Origin: Streptomyces sp. CB02261
GTDB taxonomy: Bacteria; Actinomycetota; Actinomycetes; Streptomycetales; Streptomycetaceae
Assembly (NCBI RefSeq): GCF_001905665.1
Contig: NZ_LIVX01000015.1
Span: 1 to 64,000 of the forward strand
Direction: 5' to 3'
DNA length: 64,000 nt
Under the pieces are notes generated by a model. The model saw nothing but the letters and a program-made list of their open reading frames with translations. It searched no databases and had not been told where the DNA came from. Positions 24,900 through 33,586 of this stretch are shown one piece after another (positions within the stretch are counted from its first letter, which is position 1; each line of letters begins with the position of its first letter). The position numbers were made by a program, and so were the translations under genes.

Positions 24900-27153
24900 G
24901 CCGGCGCCTCCGCGCGTCGATGAGCATCTCCTGCACGTGCCGCAGCGGCCGTCCCTCGGGGTCGGTCGCGTGCCGCGTCCAGTTCCCGTCGGGGCCGAGG
25001 TGCCAGGAGGAGGTGGTGTCGGACATCCCGGTCTCCAGGAGCCGGGTGAGCGCCGCGCGGTGGGCCGGGTCGGAGACCCGGACCAGGGCCTCGATCCGCC
25101 GGTCCAGGTTGCGGTGCATCATGTCGGCGCTGCCGAACCAGACCTCGGGTTCGCCGCCGTTGCCGAAGGTGAAGACCCGGGAGTGCTCCAGGAAGCGGCC
25201 GAGGATCGAGCGCACCCGGATGTTCTCCGAGAGGCCGGTGACCCCGGGGCGCACGGCGCAGATGCCGCGGACCCAGATGTCGACGGGGACGCCGGCCCGC
25301 GAGGCCTGGTAGCAGGCGTCGATGATCGCCTCGTCGACCAGCGAGTTGACCTTGATCCGCACGTACGCGGGGCGGCCGGCGCGGTGGTGGGCGATCTCCT
25401 TGGTGATCCGGGAGACCAGCCCGTCCCGCAGCGACTTGGGGGCCGTGAGCAGGCGCCGGTACGTCTCGCGGCGGGAGTAGCCGGAGAGCCGGTTGAACAG
25501 GTCGGAGAGGTCCGCGCCGACCTGCGGGTCGGCCGTGAGCAGGCCGAGGTCCTCGTACAGCCGGGCGGTCTTCGGGTGGTAGTTGCCCGTGCCGACGTGC
25601 GAGTAGCGGCGGAGCAGCTCGCCCTCCTGCCGTACGACCAGCGACAGCTTGCAGTGGGTCTTCAGGCCGACGAGGCCGTACACGACGTGGCAGCCGGCCT
25701 CCTCCAGCTTCCGCGCCCACTTGATGTTGGCCTGCTCGTCGAAGCGGGCCTTGATCTCGACGAGGACGAGGACCTGCTTGCCGGACTCGGCGGCGTCGAT
25801 CAGGGCGTCGACTATCGGGGAGTCGCCCGAGGTCCGGTACAGCGTCTGCTTGATCGCCAGGACGTCCGGGTCGGCGGCCGCCTGCTCCAGGAAGGCCTGT
25901 ACGGACGTCGAGAACGAGTCGTACGGGTGGTGGAGCAGCACGTCCCGCTCGCGCAGCGCGGCGAACACGTCCGGCGCCGACGCCGACTCGACCTCGGCGA
26001 GGTCCCGGTGGGTGCCGGCGATGAACGTCGGGTACTTCAGCTCGGGCCGGTCCTGCCCGGCGATCCCGAACAGCCCGGTCAGGTCCAGCGGGCCCGGCAG
26101 CGGATAGACCTCGGCGTCGGAGACCTTCAGCTCGCGCACGAGCAGGTCGAGGACGTACGGGTCGATGGACTCCTCGACCTCCAGGCGCACGGGCGGGCCG
26201 AAGCGGCGCCGCATGAGCTCCTTCTCCAGGGCCTGGAGCAGGTTCTCGGCGTCGTCCTCCTCGACCTCCAGGTCCTCGTTCCTGGTCACCCGGAACATGT
26301 GGTGCGCGAGCACCTCCATGCCGGGGAACAGCTCCTCCAGGTGCGCCGCGATCACGTCCTCCAGGGGGACGTACCGCTGCGGGGAGGCCTCCAGGAAGCG
26401 GGTCAGCAGCGGCGGTACCTTCACGCGCGCGAAGTGGCGGTGGCCGCTCACCGGGTTGCGTACGACCACGGCGAGGTTCAGCGAGAGTCCCGAGATGTAC
26501 GGGAAGGGGTGCGCCGGGTCCACGGCCAGCGGGGTGAGGACCGGGAAGATCTGCTGCCGGAACAGGGTGAAGAGCCGCGCCTGCTCCTTCTCCGTGAGCT
26601 CGGGCCAGCGGATCAGGTGGATGCCCTCGTCGGCCAGGGCCGGGGCGACGTCCTGCTGGAAGCAGGCGGCGTGGCGGGCCATGAGCTCGCGCGACCGCGT
26701 CCAGATCAGGTCGAGGACCTCGCGGGGCTGGAGCCCGGAGGCGGAACGGGTCGCGACGCCGGTGGCGATGCGGCGCTTGAGGCCGGCGACGCGGACCATG
26801 AAGAACTCGTCGAGGTTCGAGGCGAAGATCGCGAGGAAGTTCGCCCGTTCGAGGAGGGGGGTCGTCGGGTCCTCGGCGAGTTCGAGGACGCGCTCGTTGA
26901 ACGCGAGCCAGCTGCGCTCCCGGTCGAGGAAGCGCCCCTGGGGCAGCTCGTCGCCGAGTGCGCCGTCGTCCTCGTACGTGTCGGGATCGGCGTCCAGGTC
27001 GGGGTCGAGATCGGTCACGACGGCGCCGTTCACCACCTGCGCGCGGTGGGCGGCTATGGAGCCGACGGACGGCTGCGCGGACGTCGGGGCGCTCGAAGCG
27101 GCGGACTGCGTGGCGGAGGACTGGACCGGGACCTCGGCGGGCTGCTTGCTCAT
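24886..27153 (-). CDS. ppk: polyphosphate kinase Ppk1
   Basis: 755 aa. A disordered N-terminal 50 residues is followed by the Ppk domains: GRFLDRERSWLAFNERVLELAED (N domain), the phosphohistidine region RYSHVGTGNYHPKTARLYEDLG, the HHPYDSFST block and the C-terminal PLD-like fold ending WFGSADMMHRNLDRRIEALV. It reversibly makes polyphosphate from ATP. ATG 27153 is chosen as the start of MSKQPAEVPVQSS; further upstream sequence is not family-like. The symbol is clear from the length and motifs. Confidence 0.97.
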   Translation of the reverse strand: MSKQPAEVPVQSSATQSAASSAPTSAQPSVGSIAAHRAQVVNGAVVTDLDPDLDADPDTYEDDGALGDELPQGRFLDRERSWLAFNERVLELAEDPTTPLLERANFLAIFASNLDEFFMVRVAGLKRRIATGVATRSASGLQPREVLDLIWTRSRELMARHAACFQQDVAPALADEGIHLIRWPELTEKEQARLFTLFRQQIFPVLTPLAVDPAHPFPYISGLSLNLAVVVRNPVSGHRHFARVKVPPLLTRFLEASPQRYVPLEDVIAAHLEELFPGMEVLAHHMFRVTRNEDLEVEEDDAENLLQALEKELMRRRFGPPVRLEVEESIDPYVLDLLVRELKVSDAEVYPLPGPLDLTGLFGIAGQDRPELKYPTFIAGTHRDLAEVESASAPDVFAALRERDVLLHHPYDSFSTSVQAFLEQAAADPDVLAIKQTLYRTSGDSPIVDALIDAAESGKQVLVLVEIKARFDEQANIKWARKLEEAGCHVVYGLVGLKTHCKLSLVVRQEGELLRRYSHVGTGNYHPKTARLYEDLGLLTADPQVGADLSDLFNRLSGYSRRETYRRLLTAPKSLRDGLVSRITKEIAHHRAGRPAYVRIKVNSLVDEAIIDACYQASRAGVPVDIWVRGICAVRPGVTGLSENIRVRSILGRFLEHSRVFTFGNGGEPEVWFGSADMMHRNLDRRIEALVRVSDPAHRAALTRLLETGMSDTTSSWHLGPDGNWTRHATDPEGRPLRHVQEMLIDARRRRRAQT

Positions 27154-27310
27154 GACCCTATTCTTCCGCGCGAGGGGCAGCTCAGGCGCGTCGGAACGGA
27201 CCGTGGGGGAGGGAAGTCTCCCCTTGGGAAGACCGGACACGGAGCGCTTCATTGCGTGAGCGTCGCAAGCGCGTCTGAATGGCCGGTAACGGGGACGTGT
27301 CGTAGGGGAA

Positions 27311-27348
27311 TCGGGGGGCGGGCCCTTGGTCAGGGATTCGCCCCCCGA
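27311..27348 (-). terminator. terminator after the GntR-ABC operon
   Basis: Ten-pair stem TCGGGGGGCG / CGCCCCCCGA with an 18-nt loop that contains a small CCC/GGG stem. It follows the permease stop (27369) by 20 bp on the minus strand and precedes the ppk promoter region, so it separates the two units. There is no T-tract. Confidence 0.7.
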
Positions 27349-27368
27349 ATCCTCCTTACGGGTGCGGC

Positions 27369-28358
27369 CTAGGGGTGACGGGCGCGCAGCACGCGGAAGG
27401 CGGCGAGGGCCGCGAGGGCGGCGAGGGCGAGGACGATGCCGCTCTCGATGAGCTGGGTGGGCCAGAAGTGTGACTGGGGGTGGAAGTCGATGTACTGGCC
27501 GGTGACGCCGTTCCGGGCCTGGCACTGGGCCTCCACCTTGCCCCACAGGCCCATGGTGTGGTCGGTGCCCGGCGTCCGGGCCGCCTCTTCCCAGCAGATC
27601 CGCTCGTCGAAGCGGGCGCCGGTGGCGGTGAGCAGACCCGACTCCATCGTCAGGCTGTCGACCGAGTGCGTGAGCGAGAGCGCGGTGCCGGCGGGGCCGG
27701 TGATCGTCTGCACCGGGAGGAACGACCAGCGGAACGCGCCGACGACGAGGAGGACGATGCCCATGACCAGGCCCGTGGCCGCCATCGCGACGAGAGCGCG
27801 CCGGATCAGCAGTCCGAGGAGGGCGCCCACGGCGACGGCGGCGAGGAGGTAGGCGACGAGGACGACGCCGGTCGCCTCGTACGGGCCACGGCCGGCCCAG
27901 TGCAGTGCCCAGGTGCCCGAGGTCCGTCCCCAGCCGATCCGGAAGACGGCCATGAGGGCGAGCGTCGTCAGGAGGGCGGCGGCGGTCGCGGTGAGGAGCT
28001 TGGCGCGGAGCCAGGCCGCCGGGCTCACCGACTGGGTGAGGGACAGCTTGTACGTCCCCGACTCGTACTCGCGGGCGATCAGCGGACCGGCGACGAGGGC
28101 GCCGACGAGGAGCGGCAGCAGGACCAGGCCCGTGGACAGCTGCTCCACGGCGAAGCGGAGCACGCCGTGGGCGCGGTTGTCGTCGGAGACGACCTCGTAC
28201 CGGTTCTCGATGCGCAGGTCCGGGTACTGCAGGTCCCAGATCCGCAGCCCCCCGATCACCGCGAGCGCCAGGACCACCAGCGCTCCCGCCAGCCAGAGAG
28301 TCCTGCGGTACTGGCGGACCGTCACCCAGTAGGTGCCCTTCAGGGTGAGGGTGCTCAT
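27369..28358 (-). CDS. ABC-2 transporter permease (YtrC/D-like)
   Basis: 329 aa. One N-terminal helix, a large extracytoplasmic loop, four to five further helices and a final helix before the basic C-terminus. The loop with REYESGTYKLSLTQSVSPAAWLRAKLL is the usual ABC-2 coupling segment. An extracytoplasmic Cys/Trp-containing region lies between the last two helices. ATG 28358 overlaps the ATPase stop by 4 bp. The substrate is unknown; the GntR-ABC arrangement recalls YtrA-type cell-wall-antibiotic responsive operons. Confidence 0.9.
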   Translation of the reverse strand: MSTLTLKGTYWVTVRQYRRTLWLAGALVVLALAVIGGLRIWDLQYPDLRIENRYEVVSDDNRAHGVLRFAVEQLSTGLVLLPLLVGALVAGPLIAREYESGTYKLSLTQSVSPAAWLRAKLLTATAAALLTTLALMAVFRIGWGRTSGTWALHWAGRGPYEATGVVLVAYLLAAVAVGALLGLLIRRALVAMAATGLVMGIVLLVVGAFRWSFLPVQTITGPAGTALSLTHSVDSLTMESGLLTATGARFDERICWEEAARTPGTDHTMGLWGKVEAQCQARNGVTGQYIDFHPQSHFWPTQLIESGIVLALAALAALAAFRVLRARHP

Positions 28359-29203
28359 GCGGGGGCTCCTTCGGTGGTGCGGAGGTGGGCGAGGAGGAGG
28401 TCCTCCAGGGAGGGTTCCCGGGTCTCCCAGGGGCCTTCGACCGGGCCCTCGTGGCGGACCAGGGCCGTGAGTTGGCGGCCCGTCGTGCGGGACTCGACGA
28501 CCGTGTGCGGGGTGAGGTCCGCGATCGGGCCGGTGAGCAGGGTGTGGGCGGCGAGGAGCGCGTCGACGGGGCCGTCGAGGCGGACCCGGCCGCCGTGGAG
28601 CAGGATGAGGTGGTCGCAGGCGCCCTCCAGCTCGGTGAGGATGTGCGAGGACATGACGACGGTGGTGCCGTGCTCGGCGGCGTCGGCCATGAGCAGGCCC
28701 ATCAGCTGGTGCCGGGCGAGCGGGTCGAGGTCGGCCATCGGTTCGTCGAGGAGCAGCAGTTCGGGGCGCTTGCCGAGGGCGAGCGCGAGGGCGACGCGGG
28801 TCCGCTGGCCGCCGGAGAGGTCGCGTACGAGGGTGTCGGAGGAGAAGCCGCCGCCCTCGACGACCCGCTCGGCGAGGGCGGAGTCCCAGCGGCCCGGGTT
28901 GAGTTCGCGGCCCATGCGCAGGGTGTCCGCGACGCTGAGCCGGGGGTGGAGCGGCTTGTCCTGGGCGACGTAGGCGAGGTGCCGGCGGGCCGGGCCCGCG
29001 AGGGTGCCCTCGGTGGGGCGGAGGAGCCCGGCGGCGAGGGCGAGGAGCGTGGACTTGCCGGCGCCGTTGGGGCCGACGAGGGCGCAGATCCGGCCGGTGG
29101 GGAGGGCGAAGTCGCACTCCCGGAGGGCCCAGCCGCGGCCGCCGCGTCCTCCGTACCGTTTGCCGAGCAGAGCGGCCTCCAGCGCGATGCCGTCCTGGGT
29201 CAT
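28355..29203 (-). CDS. ABC transporter ATP-binding protein
   Basis: 282 aa. Walker A GPNGAGKS, signature DLSGGQRTRVALALAL, Walker B LLLDEPMADLDP and switch SSHILTELEGACD are intact. The Q-loop is VAQDKPLHP. It is translationally coupled by 4 bp to the GntR gene upstream and the permease downstream, so all three are one operon. Confidence 0.95.
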   Translation of the reverse strand: MTQDGIALEAALLGKRYGGRGGRGWALRECDFALPTGRICALVGPNGAGKSTLLALAAGLLRPTEGTLAGPARRHLAYVAQDKPLHPRLSVADTLRMGRELNPGRWDSALAERVVEGGGFSSDTLVRDLSGGQRTRVALALALGKRPELLLLDEPMADLDPLARHQLMGLLMADAAEHGTTVVMSSHILTELEGACDHLILLHGGRVRLDGPVDALLAAHTLLTGPIADLTPHTVVESRTTGRQLTALVRHEGPVEGPWETREPSLEDLLLAHLRTTEGAPA

Positions 29204-29586
29204 GCGTCGTCCCCCTCGAAGTGTTCCTTCAGTACGGATGTGAAGAGCGCGGCCACGTCCTCGCGGTCGAGGCCCGACGCGCGTGCCCGGCGGGCCCAGT
29301 CGGCGAGTTCGCCGCGCAGGGGCGAGTCGGCGGGGCCGGTGCCGAGGGTGGCGCGGACGAAGGTGCCGAGGCCGCGGCGGGCCTCGACGAGTCCTTCGCG
29401 TTCGAGCTCCCGGTAGGCCTTGAGGACCGTGTTGGGGTTGATGGCCGTCGCTTCGACGACCTCGCGTGCGGTGGGCAGTCGGTCGCCGGGCTCCAGGAGG
29501 CCCATGCGGAGGGCCTGTTTCGTCTGCTGGACGATCTGGAGGTAGGTGGCGACGCCACTGCGCCGGTCGATGCGGTACTCGACCAC
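29200..29586 (-). CDS. GntR family regulator, YtrA subfamily
   Basis: 128 aa from GTG 29586. A winged-helix domain (TYLQIVQQTKQALRMGLLEPGDRLPTARE, then NPNTVLKAYRELEREGLVEARRGLGTFV) is followed by a short two-helix tail, as in YtrA-type GntR proteins without a ligand-binding domain. GTG 29586 is favoured because GGAAGG precedes it and in-frame starts at 29601 and 29616 fall inside the operator palindrome. Predicted repressor of its own ABC operon. Confidence 0.85.
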   Translation of the reverse strand: MVEYRIDRRSGVATYLQIVQQTKQALRMGLLEPGDRLPTAREVVEATAINPNTVLKAYRELEREGLVEARRGLGTFVRATLGTGPADSPLRGELADWARRARASGLDREDVAALFTSVLKEHFEGDDA

Positions 29587-29595
29587 GATCCCTTC

Positions 29596-29633
29596 CACCA
29601 CCCTTTCACTAATCAAGTAGTGAAAGGGTGGTG
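29596..29633. promoter_or_regulatory. large perfect operator palindrome of the GntR operon
   Basis: Two perfect 16-bp arms, CACCACCCTTTCACTA (29596-29611) and its complement (29618-29633), flank a 6-bp spacer. It ends 9 bp before the preferred GntR start. A site of this size and symmetry next to a YtrA-type regulator is very likely its operator, and must overlap the promoter or 5' leader. Confidence 0.85.
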
Positions 29634-29640
29634 CAAAGAA

Positions 29641-29663
29641 GGGGGCGGTGTCAAACCGCCCCC
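29641..29663 (-). terminator. mshD terminator
   Basis: Perfect 8-bp GGGGGCGG/CCGCCCCC stem with a 7-nt loop, followed on the minus strand by TTCTTT. It lies 42 bp after the mshD stop and just before the GntR operator, so mshD does not run into the GntR operon. Confidence 0.88.
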
Positions 29664-29705
29664 TCCGCGGCGGGACGGTGTCAACCGCGCCGCGCGTGAC
29701 CGGAC

Positions 29706-30632
29706 TTACGACTCCGTGCGGTACATCAGGTCCACCTCGTGCGTCGTGAAGCCCAGGCCCTCGTAGACCCGCACCGCCGAGGTGTTGTCCGCGTCCACGT
29801 ACAGCATCGCCGTCGGCAGCCCCTGCGCCGCCAGGTGGCGCAGGCCGATCGCCGTGAGCGCCTTGCCGAGGCCGCCGCCCTGGGCGTCGGGCAGGATGCC
29901 CACGACGTACACCTCGCCGAGCTGCTCCTCGGCGTGGGTCTTCGTCCAGTGGTAGCCGATCAGCCGGCCGTCCTTCTCCGCGAGGAAGAAGCCCTTCGGG
30001 TCGAACCAGGGCTCGGCCGTCCGGTCGTCCAGGTCCCGCTGGGTGAGCGAGCCCTGCTCCGGGTGGTGGGCGAACGCGGCCGCGTTGGCGGCGAGCCAGG
30101 CCTCGTCGTCCTGGCCCGGGGTGAACGTACGGATGGTGACGCCCTCGGGCAGGACCGGCTCCGGGATGTCGAGCGGGACCAGCGAGCGGCGCAGCTGGCG
30201 CAGCTCGCGGAAGAGCGTCAGACCGAGGACCTGGGCGAGGTGCCGGGCGGCGGACTTGCCGCCGTGCGCCCAGACGCGCAGCCGCTTGCCGGAGGCGGCG
30301 AGCAGGGCGGTGCCGAGGGCCCGGCCGTGGCCGCGGCCGCGGTGGGACGGGTGGACGACCAGTTCGGCCGCCGGGGCCTCGATGGGGTCGGTCTCCTCCA
30401 GCTGCGCGTAGCCGTAGAGGTGGGGGCCGACGGTGAGCAGGAAGTGCCGTACGCCCTCGCGCCTGCCGTTCCGCAGGTAGAGCCGCCCCTGCTCGGACAC
30501 GGCGTGCATGCCGTCGGCGTGGTCGGCGGCCTCCAGCAGGTCCAGTACGTCCTGGACCTGCTCGGGCGTGAGCTCGTCATACGTGTGGATCTGCCGTCCG
30601 GGTTCGAGGGCCGGTGCCGCGTCGGAAGTCAT
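29706..30632 (-). CDS. mshD: mycothiol synthase MshD
   Basis: 308 aa with two tandem GNAT domains. The N-terminal half has ELVVHPSHRGRGHGRALGTALL, and the C-terminal active half has GEVYVVGILPDAQGGGLGKALTAIGLRHL and AMLYVDADNTSAVRVYEGLGFTTHEVDLMY. It acetylates Cys-GlcN-Ins, the last step of mycothiol synthesis, in the cytosol. ATG 30632 is chosen from the family N-terminus. Position next to a GlnR-type gene and the sulfurtransferase cluster parallels mycobacteria (from memory). Confidence 0.96.
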   Translation of the reverse strand: MTSDAAPALEPGRQIHTYDELTPEQVQDVLDLLEAADHADGMHAVSEQGRLYLRNGRREGVRHFLLTVGPHLYGYAQLEETDPIEAPAAELVVHPSHRGRGHGRALGTALLAASGKRLRVWAHGGKSAARHLAQVLGLTLFRELRQLRRSLVPLDIPEPVLPEGVTIRTFTPGQDDEAWLAANAAAFAHHPEQGSLTQRDLDDRTAEPWFDPKGFFLAEKDGRLIGYHWTKTHAEEQLGEVYVVGILPDAQGGGLGKALTAIGLRHLAAQGLPTAMLYVDADNTSAVRVYEGLGFTTHEVDLMYRTES

Positions 30633-30796
30633 GGACCTGAGCCTACGGTGACGTGCGGCCGCCCCGGGGAAAGGCGAAGGCAACTGTCTCGTAACCCGCT
30701 ACCCCCTGTTGCGCTACGCGCGTTGACTCTAGGCTTCGCTGGCACGTCAGCAGTCGAGAGGCGCCCCCGCAGCGGGGCGCGGGGAATAGGGGAGCG

Positions 30797-32602
30797 ATGG
30801 CAGCGACACGGAAGAAGAAGAGGACGGCACGGCGGATACTCGCCGTGGGCGCGGGGCTTGCCACCGTCGGCGCGCTCGTCGCCGCGCTGCCCGCGGGCGC
30901 CTCGCAGGACACGGAGGCCCGGCACGGCTCGAACGGCAAGGGCTGGGGCCGCATGGTCGACGTGCAGCTCCTGTCCTTCAACGACCTCCACGGCAACCTG
31001 GAGCCGCCGACCGGCTCCTCGGGCCGGCTCACGCGCATCAAGGAGGACGGCACGACCGAGCTCGTCCCGAACGTCGGCGGCGCCGAGTACCTCGCCACGC
31101 ATCTGCGGCAGGCCCGTGAGGGCCACCGGTACTCCATCACGGCCGCCGCGGGCGACATGATCGGTGCCTCGCCGCTGCTCTCCGGGCTGTTCCACGACGA
31201 GCCGACCATCGAGGCGCTGAACAAGCTGAAGCTCGACGTGAGCTCGGTCGGAAACCACGAGTTCGACGAGGGCGCCCGCGAGCTGAGCCGCATACAGAAC
31301 GGCGGCTGTCACCCGACCGAGGGCTGCTTCGAGGAGGGCAAGCGCTTCAAGGGGGCGAAGTTCCCGTACCTCACGGCCAACGTGACGGACGAGAAGAGCG
31401 GCAAGCCGCTGCTCGACCCGTACTTCGTCTGGGAGCGTGACGGGGTCAAGATCGGCTTCATCGGCGTGACCCTGGAGGGCACGGCGAACATCGTCTCCGC
31501 CGAGGGCATCAAGGGCCTGAAGTTCGGCGACGAGGTCGAGACGATCAACAAGTACGCCAAGGTGCTGGAGCGCAAGGGCGTGAAGTCGATCGTCGCGCTG
31601 CTCCACGAGGGCGGCCTGCCCGCCTCGGGCGCGTACAACTACGACTGCGACACGCCGGGCGCCGGCGCCGGCATCTCCGGCCCGATCGTGGACATCGCGA
31701 AGAACGTGACCCCGCAGGTCGACGCCCTGGTCACCGGCCACACGCACCAGGCGTACGCGTGCTCGATCCCGGACCCGTCGGGCAAGCCGCGCACGGTCAC
31801 CTCGGCGGCCTCCTTCGGCCGGCTCTACACCGACACGACGCTCACCTACGACCGTCGCACGAAGGACATCGTCCGCACCGCCGTCTCCTCCGCCAACCAC
31901 GTCGTCACCCGTGACGTGGAGCCGGCCGGTGACATCAGCACGCTGATCAAGCGCTGGAGCGCCCTGGCCGCGCCGATCGCGAACCGTCCCGTCGGCCACA
32001 TCGCCGAGAGCATCGAGAACCCCCTCGACGTGTACGAGAAGCCGCTGGGCAATCTCATCGCCGACGCGCAGCTGGCGGGCATGGCCCCGGCCGACAAGGG
32101 CGGCGCCCAGCTCGCGCTGATGAACCCGGGCGGCGTCCGCGCGCCGCTGACCAAGGGCGCGGACAGCGTGGTGACCTACGGCCAGGCGTACACCGTCCAG
32201 CCGTTCACCAACATGATGACGGTGGTCGACCTGACCGGTGCCCAGCTCGTCACCGCGCTCCAGCAGCAGGTCAGCGGTGCCAACCTGGCGTCCCCGAAGA
32301 TCCTCCAGGTGTCGAAGAACTTCGCCTACACCCTGGACATGACGAAGACGGGCGCCGACCGGATCGTGGTCGACTCGGTGCGGCTGAACGGCGCGCCCCT
32401 CGACCCGTCGAAGAGCTACCGGGTCGCGATGAACGAGTTCCTCACGGGCGGCGGTGACGGCTTCCCGGTCCTGGCCACCGGTGCGAACAAGCTCGTCGGC
32501 GCCTCGGACCTCGACGTCTTCATCGCCTACCTGACGGCCAACTCGTCGGCCGCCGAGCCGCTCCGGGCTCCGGCGACCGGCCGCATCACGGTCGTCAAGT
32601 AG
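30797..32602 (+). CDS. secreted 5'-nucleotidase / metallophosphatase
   Basis: 601 aa. A signal peptide (RRILAVGAGLATVGALVAALPAGASQ) is followed by a calcineurin-like phosphatase domain with metal-binding motifs FNDLHGN, AAGDMIGASPLLSG, GNHEFDEG, LLHEGG and TGHTHQAY, and then the 5_nucleotid_C domain (NPGGVRAPL, TVQPFTN, GGGDGFP). It probably releases phosphate from nucleotides outside the cell. ATG 30797 follows ATAGGGGAGCG. The gap to the divergent mshD has no clear PHO box that I can see. Confidence 0.95.
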   Translation: MAATRKKKRTARRILAVGAGLATVGALVAALPAGASQDTEARHGSNGKGWGRMVDVQLLSFNDLHGNLEPPTGSSGRLTRIKEDGTTELVPNVGGAEYLATHLRQAREGHRYSITAAAGDMIGASPLLSGLFHDEPTIEALNKLKLDVSSVGNHEFDEGARELSRIQNGGCHPTEGCFEEGKRFKGAKFPYLTANVTDEKSGKPLLDPYFVWERDGVKIGFIGVTLEGTANIVSAEGIKGLKFGDEVETINKYAKVLERKGVKSIVALLHEGGLPASGAYNYDCDTPGAGAGISGPIVDIAKNVTPQVDALVTGHTHQAYACSIPDPSGKPRTVTSAASFGRLYTDTTLTYDRRTKDIVRTAVSSANHVVTRDVEPAGDISTLIKRWSALAAPIANRPVGHIAESIENPLDVYEKPLGNLIADAQLAGMAPADKGGAQLALMNPGGVRAPLTKGADSVVTYGQAYTVQPFTNMMTVVDLTGAQLVTALQQQVSGANLASPKILQVSKNFAYTLDMTKTGADRIVVDSVRLNGAPLDPSKSYRVAMNEFLTGGGDGFPVLATGANKLVGASDLDVFIAYLTANSSAAEPLRAPATGRITVVK

Positions 32603-32629
32603 TCCTCGGGGGTCTCCGAACCTCGAAGA

Positions 32630-32673
32630 GGGGGCTGCCCCTCCGCCGGACCGGCGGAGGGGCAGCCCCCTTT
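32630..32673 (+). terminator. terminator after the 5'-nucleotidase gene
   Basis: A perfect 18-bp stem GGGGGCTGCCCCTCCGCC with a 5-base centre, followed by TTT, 27 bp after the stop. One of the strongest intrinsic terminators in the window. Confidence 0.95.
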
Positions 32674-32728
32674 CGTCATGGCTTCCGCGCTCTGGGAAAG
32701 TTGACGGGGACCTGTCATTATCCGGTCC

Positions 32729-33586
32729 ATGGAGCGACGACGCTTTCTCGCCGGGGCCCTCGGGGCCGGGGCCGTACTGATCGCCGGGGTGCCCGGGGCG
32801 CGGGCCGCGGCCCTGGACACGCGCACGTGGATGGGGGCGCATCCGGACGGGACCCCCCTCGCGCGGCTCACCATCCCCGGCACCCACGACTCCGGAGCCC
32901 GCTTCGGCGGCCCCTGGTCCGAGTGCCAGAACACCACCATCGCCCAGCAACTGGACAGCGGGATCAGGTTCCTGGACATCCGGTGCCGGGTGACCGGCGG
33001 CTCCTTCGCCATCCACCACGGCCCCTCGTACCAGAACATGATGTTCGGCGACGTCCTCATCGCCTGCCGCGACTTCCTCGCCGCCCACCCCTCCGAGACC
33101 GTCCTCATGCGGGTCAAGCAGGAGTACTCCTCGGACTCCGACGCCACCTTCCGCGCGATCTTCGACGACTACCTGGACAACCGCGGCTGGCGGTCGCTGT
33201 TCCGCATCGGCGACACGGTCCCCGCCCTGGGCGAGGCCCGCGGCAAGGTCGTCCTCATCGCCGACAACGGCGGCCTGCCCGGCCTCAAGTGGTGGGACGC
33301 CGGGGCCCTCGCGATCCAGGACGACTGGAACGCCCTGCCGAACGCCAAGTACCCCAAGATCGAGGCCCACTTCCGCGCGGCCGTCGAACAGCCCGGCAAG
33401 CTGTACATCAACTTCGTCAGCACGTCCGCGTCCCTGCCGCCCCGCTGGAACTCCGACAACCTCAACCCCCGGGTCCACGGCTTCCTGGACGGCACGGCGA
33501 ACACCTGGAAGGGCCTCGGCATCGTCGCCATGGACTACCCGAACACCCGCTCAGGCCTCGTCGCGTCCCTCGTCCGCCACAACTGA
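32729..33586 (+). CDS. secreted phosphatidylinositol-specific phospholipase C-like protein
   Basis: 285 aa. A twin-arginine-type signal (MERRRFLAGALGAGAVLIAG) precedes a PI-PLC X domain. The two catalytic histidines are visible in IPGTHDSGARF and FAIHHGP, and there are D-I-R-C and the ERVLMRVKQEY-type strand (SETVLMRVKQEYSS). It probably cleaves phosphatidylinositol or a related lipid outside the membrane. Its last 36 bp overlap the 3' end of the convergent histidine kinase gene. Confidence 0.92.
   Translation: MERRRFLAGALGAGAVLIAGVPGARAAALDTRTWMGAHPDGTPLARLTIPGTHDSGARFGGPWSECQNTTIAQQLDSGIRFLDIRCRVTGGSFAIHHGPSYQNMMFGDVLIACRDFLAAHPSETVLMRVKQEYSSDSDATFRAIFDDYLDNRGWRSLFRIGDTVPALGEARGKVVLIADNGGLPGLKWWDAGALAIQDDWNALPNAKYPKIEAHFRAAVEQPGKLYINFVSTSASLPPRWNSDNLNPRVHGFLDGTANTWKGLGIVAMDYPNTRSGLVASLVRHN

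Noticed and set aside
24859..27372. Plus-strand 837-codon ORF opposite ppk and CHAD
   Set aside because: The translation is a Val/Arg/Gly-rich shadow of the minus-strand genes.
30633..30796. PHO box before the 5'-nucleotidase gene
   Set aside because: Expected from known phosphate regulation of such genes, but no GTTCACC-type direct repeats are visible.
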